Assembly: GCA_018679295.1 (NCBI GenBank)
Contig: JAHHLP010000055.1
Span: forward strand, 1-8,905
DNA: 8,905 nt
Source of the DNA: Rhodothermia bacterium
GTDB taxonomy: Bacteria; Bacteroidota; Rhodothermia; Rhodothermales; JABDKH01
Reading direction: 5' to 3'
Part shown: positions 7,330 through 8,905 of the stretch, in pieces
Numbering within the stretch: position 1 is the first letter of the stretch
Layout of the letters: each line of letters starts with the position of its first letter
Notes under the pieces: model-generated
The model's database searches: none
What the model was told of the DNA's origin: nothing
The model's input: the letters and a program-made list of their open reading frames with translations, nothing else
Program-made: the position numbers and the translations under genes

Positions 7330-8691
7330 GAACGAAATTGAAAGCCCGACCGTGACCTGGCGCGGTGCGGATATGAAATCAGGGCGCGTCAGGAACTCAT
7401 CTTTCGTGTTGAGACCCTGTGGTTCACCGGGTAGAAAACGTAGGTTCGGAAACGCCCGACCGGTGTCCGTGTAGATCGCCACCTCGTTGTCGGTGTCGAA
7501 CACATTGAAGATCCGCGTGAACAGCGCAATTCCGACGCCGGAGATCCGCACATTCTTTGTGGCGAAGAGATCGAACGTGACAGACCCCTGTCTCCTTGCT
7601 GAATTCTCGAGGCCGATCCGCTCATCGGCGAGCGAGGGCGTGTACGGGAGTCCGGACCCTATCCTTCCGACAAGTGTGGTCAGCCAGTTTCCGGGCGTGC
7701 CCACCGTCAGGCTCGTATTCAGTTGGTGACGCCGGTCCCAGTCAAGCGGTACCAGTTGTTTCTCTGGTTCGACGCCGGCTCGCTCGTCGAGCAACACCGA
7801 ACGCGGATCGCTGGCGTTGCCGCGCGCGATCTGGAACGTGTAGTCAACGTCCAGGGCATATCCGGCCGCCATGCGTTTCTCAAACGAAACCGTAAACCCC
7901 TTCACCTGACCGTAGTCGCGGTTGATGTAGCGTCCGTACTTCTCGAGCGGGAAGGGCTCATCGAACCCCGGTTGGATGACCTCGATGCGCGTACCGAGGA
8001 GGTTGCGGATGTCCTTGTAGTATGCGGTGAGCGTTACCCCGATCAGGTCCGTAAACGACTGCTGCAGGCCGATCTCGTATGCGACCGTTTGCTGGGGCTT
8101 CAGATCCGCAAACCCGAACGCACGGCCGACTCCTTCCTCCGGATCGTATATGTAGTCCGAGTTTGCATACAGAAATTCGAACGGCGGCATCTGAAAGAAG
8201 TGACCATAGGAGACGTGGACGGCGCCTCTTTCCGATAGCGGATAGGAGAGCCCGATCCGTGGCGACAACTGCCACTTGGCGTCCGACGCCAATCTCGGCG
8301 ACGACCGCGGCCGACCGAAATCCTCCAGCACCTCTCCCTTAGCGTCGAAATAATCGATCCGCAAACCGACATTCACGACCATGAAGTCAAACTCCATTTT
8401 GTCCTGAACATATGCCGCGGCTTCGACCGGCTTCTGGGTGTACGCTACATGATCCGGTGTTCCCTCCATCGGGATGGCCGGCTCAAATCCCGTGGACGGG
8501 TTGTTCTTGATCTCGAAGTTGTCAAGAAAGAGATCGTGATTCTTGAATTCGGCTCCGACCTTGACCTGATGGCGTCTCGTGACCTGGCTGAGAAAATCGA
8601 CGCGGCCCAGGAACGTCTCCGTCTTGCGTTCGAAGTAGTCCATCCGGGCGCCACCGCGAACAAAGGAGAAGTTTCCACCGAGCTGCCTCAA
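7327..8691 (-). CDS. TonB-dependent outer membrane receptor, C-terminal beta-barrel part (downstream of an in-frame stop)
   Basis: C-terminal 454 residues of a TonB-dependent receptor, an outer-membrane channel energised by TonB-ExbBD. The region is a run of amphipathic barrel strands with family motifs: AAYVQDKMEFDFMVVNVGLR (about residues 91-110), SPRIGLSYPLSERGAVHVSYG followed by FFQMPPFEFLY, QQTVAYEIGLQQ, GQVKGFTVSFEKR, PLDWDRRHQLN and GSGLPYTP. It ends in VGLSISF with the terminal aromatic residue used for barrel insertion. The first possible start after the stop is a TTG at 8691, which is probably not a true start: the same frame is open upstream of a single TGA (8712-8710) and also encodes barrel sequence. 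A full receptor of this type is about 900-1000 residues with an N-terminal plug, so this fragment lacks the plug and the early strands. It heads the visible operon; no SusD-like gene follows it. If the TGA is real, this is a pseudogene or a translated fragment that could not form a normal gated channel. Confidence 0.85.
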   Translation of the reverse strand: MRQLGGNFSFVRGGARMDYFERKTETFLGRVDFLSQVTRRHQVKVGAEFKNHDLFLDNFEIKNNPSTGFEPAIPMEGTPDHVAYTQKPVEAAAYVQDKMEFDFMVVNVGLRIDYFDAKGEVLEDFGRPRSSPRLASDAKWQLSPRIGLSYPLSERGAVHVSYGHFFQMPPFEFLYANSDYIYDPEEGVGRAFGFADLKPQQTVAYEIGLQQSFTDLIGVTLTAYYKDIRNLLGTRIEVIQPGFDEPFPLEKYGRYINRDYGQVKGFTVSFEKRMAAGYALDVDYTFQIARGNASDPRSVLLDERAGVEPEKQLVPLDWDRRHQLNTSLTVGTPGNWLTTLVGRIGSGLPYTPSLADERIGLENSARRQGSVTFDLFATKNVRISGVGIALFTRIFNVFDTDNEVAIYTDTGRAFPNLRFLPGEPQGLNTKDEFLTRPDFISAPRQVTVGLSISF

Positions 8692-8709
8692 TGCATCGTC
8701 GGCAGGGTA

Positions 8710-8905
8710 TCAAGCATCAAGAGGATCCTCAAACAAATACGACTCGACTCGGTTACTAAAGAATGCACCCTTCAGATCGAGAACGTGGCGCCCGCCCAAA
8801 ACAACTGTATACGTCGACGTGACGGACCGCGACGACCCGTACGTAGTTGGCAGGCCGTCCGGGTTGTATCGGAAGAGGTGGTCGTAGTTTTGCCCCTCGT
8901 CCTCG
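8710..8905 (-). CDS. TonB-dependent receptor, upstream barrel fragment ending at an in-frame TGA (enters from the right edge)
   Basis: The frame used by the downstream receptor fragment is open from 8904 to a TGA at 8712-8710, giving 64 residues. These look like barrel strands of the same receptor: YNPDGLPTTYG, then SVTSTYTVVLGGRHVLDLKG, then ESYLFEDPLDA just before the stop. The next codons past the stop (Tyr-Pro-Ala-Asp-Asp-Ala-Leu-Arg) continue plausibly into the downstream fragment. The plug, signal peptide and true start lie outside the window. There is no frame change, only one stop codon, so both pieces are most simply read as one gene with a nonsense change or a base error. Confidence 0.75.
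   Translation of the reverse strand, partial: EDEGQNYDHLFRYNPDGLPTTYGSSRSVTSTYTVVLGGRHVLDLKGAFFSNRVESYLFEDPLDA

Noticed and set aside
7723..8238. A 171-codon plus-strand open frame under the TonB receptor
   Set aside because: It is a shadow of the receptor frame, with no domain and no ribosome binding context.
8710..8712. Reassigned TGA (tryptophan or selenocysteine) in the receptor
   Set aside because: Four genes in the window terminate at TGA and Trp is encoded by TGG throughout, so a general reassignment is excluded. Selenocysteine in an outer-membrane barrel strand is implausible, and I saw no recoding hairpin that would support it.
8660..8715. A separate, complete small receptor gene starting at TTG 8691
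   Set aside because: The start has no convincing ribosome binding site, the product would lack signal peptide and plug, and receptor sequence continues in the same frame upstream of the stop.

Overview
The window reads as part of one minus-strand gene cluster from a GC-rich, Gram-negative bacterium of the Fibrobacteres-Chlorobi-Bacteroidetes (FCB) type, plausibly Rhodothermota or a related lineage. The pointers are a TonB-dependent outer-membrane receptor, a very large secreted protein ending in a Bacteroidetes-style type IX secretion (T9SS-like) C-terminal domain, and a PorV/PorQ-family barrel protein. The phylum is inferred from family distribution and is not proven by the sequence.

In transcription order (from high to low coordinates) the genes are: a TonB-dependent receptor that enters from the right edge and is interrupted by one in-frame TGA (8905-8710 and 8691-7327); a 1145-residue secreted protein with a Trp-rich N-terminal half, EF-hand-like Asp loops, a fibronectin-III-like domain and a T9SS-like C-terminal domain (7326-3889); a PorV/PorQ-like outer-membrane protein (3892-2732); a sugar-type ABC substrate-binding lipoprotein (2687-1362); a MalF/UgpA-type permease (1325-408); and the start of a MalG/UgpE-type permease (405-1) that runs off the left edge. 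Junctions are very tight: TGA directly followed by ATG, a 4-base ATGA overlap, 44 bases, 36 bases, and a GTG start 2 bases after a stop with a strong ribosome binding site inside the upstream gene. This supports a single operon. No gene-free stretch exceeds 50 bases, and I found no RNA gene, insertion sequence, CRISPR array or convincing terminator.

Taken together the genes suggest a trans-envelope uptake route for a carbohydrate or similar solute: a surface-exposed binding protein exported with help from its own PorV-like partner, a TonB-dependent channel across the outer membrane, a lipoprotein that captures the solute, and a two-permease ABC importer in the inner membrane. No SusD-like protein, glycoside hydrolase, regulator or ABC ATPase is present in the window, so the substrate cannot be named. 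The most notable points are the adjacent CTD-protein/PorV pair, the absence of SusD beside the receptor, and the internal stop codon in the receptor.
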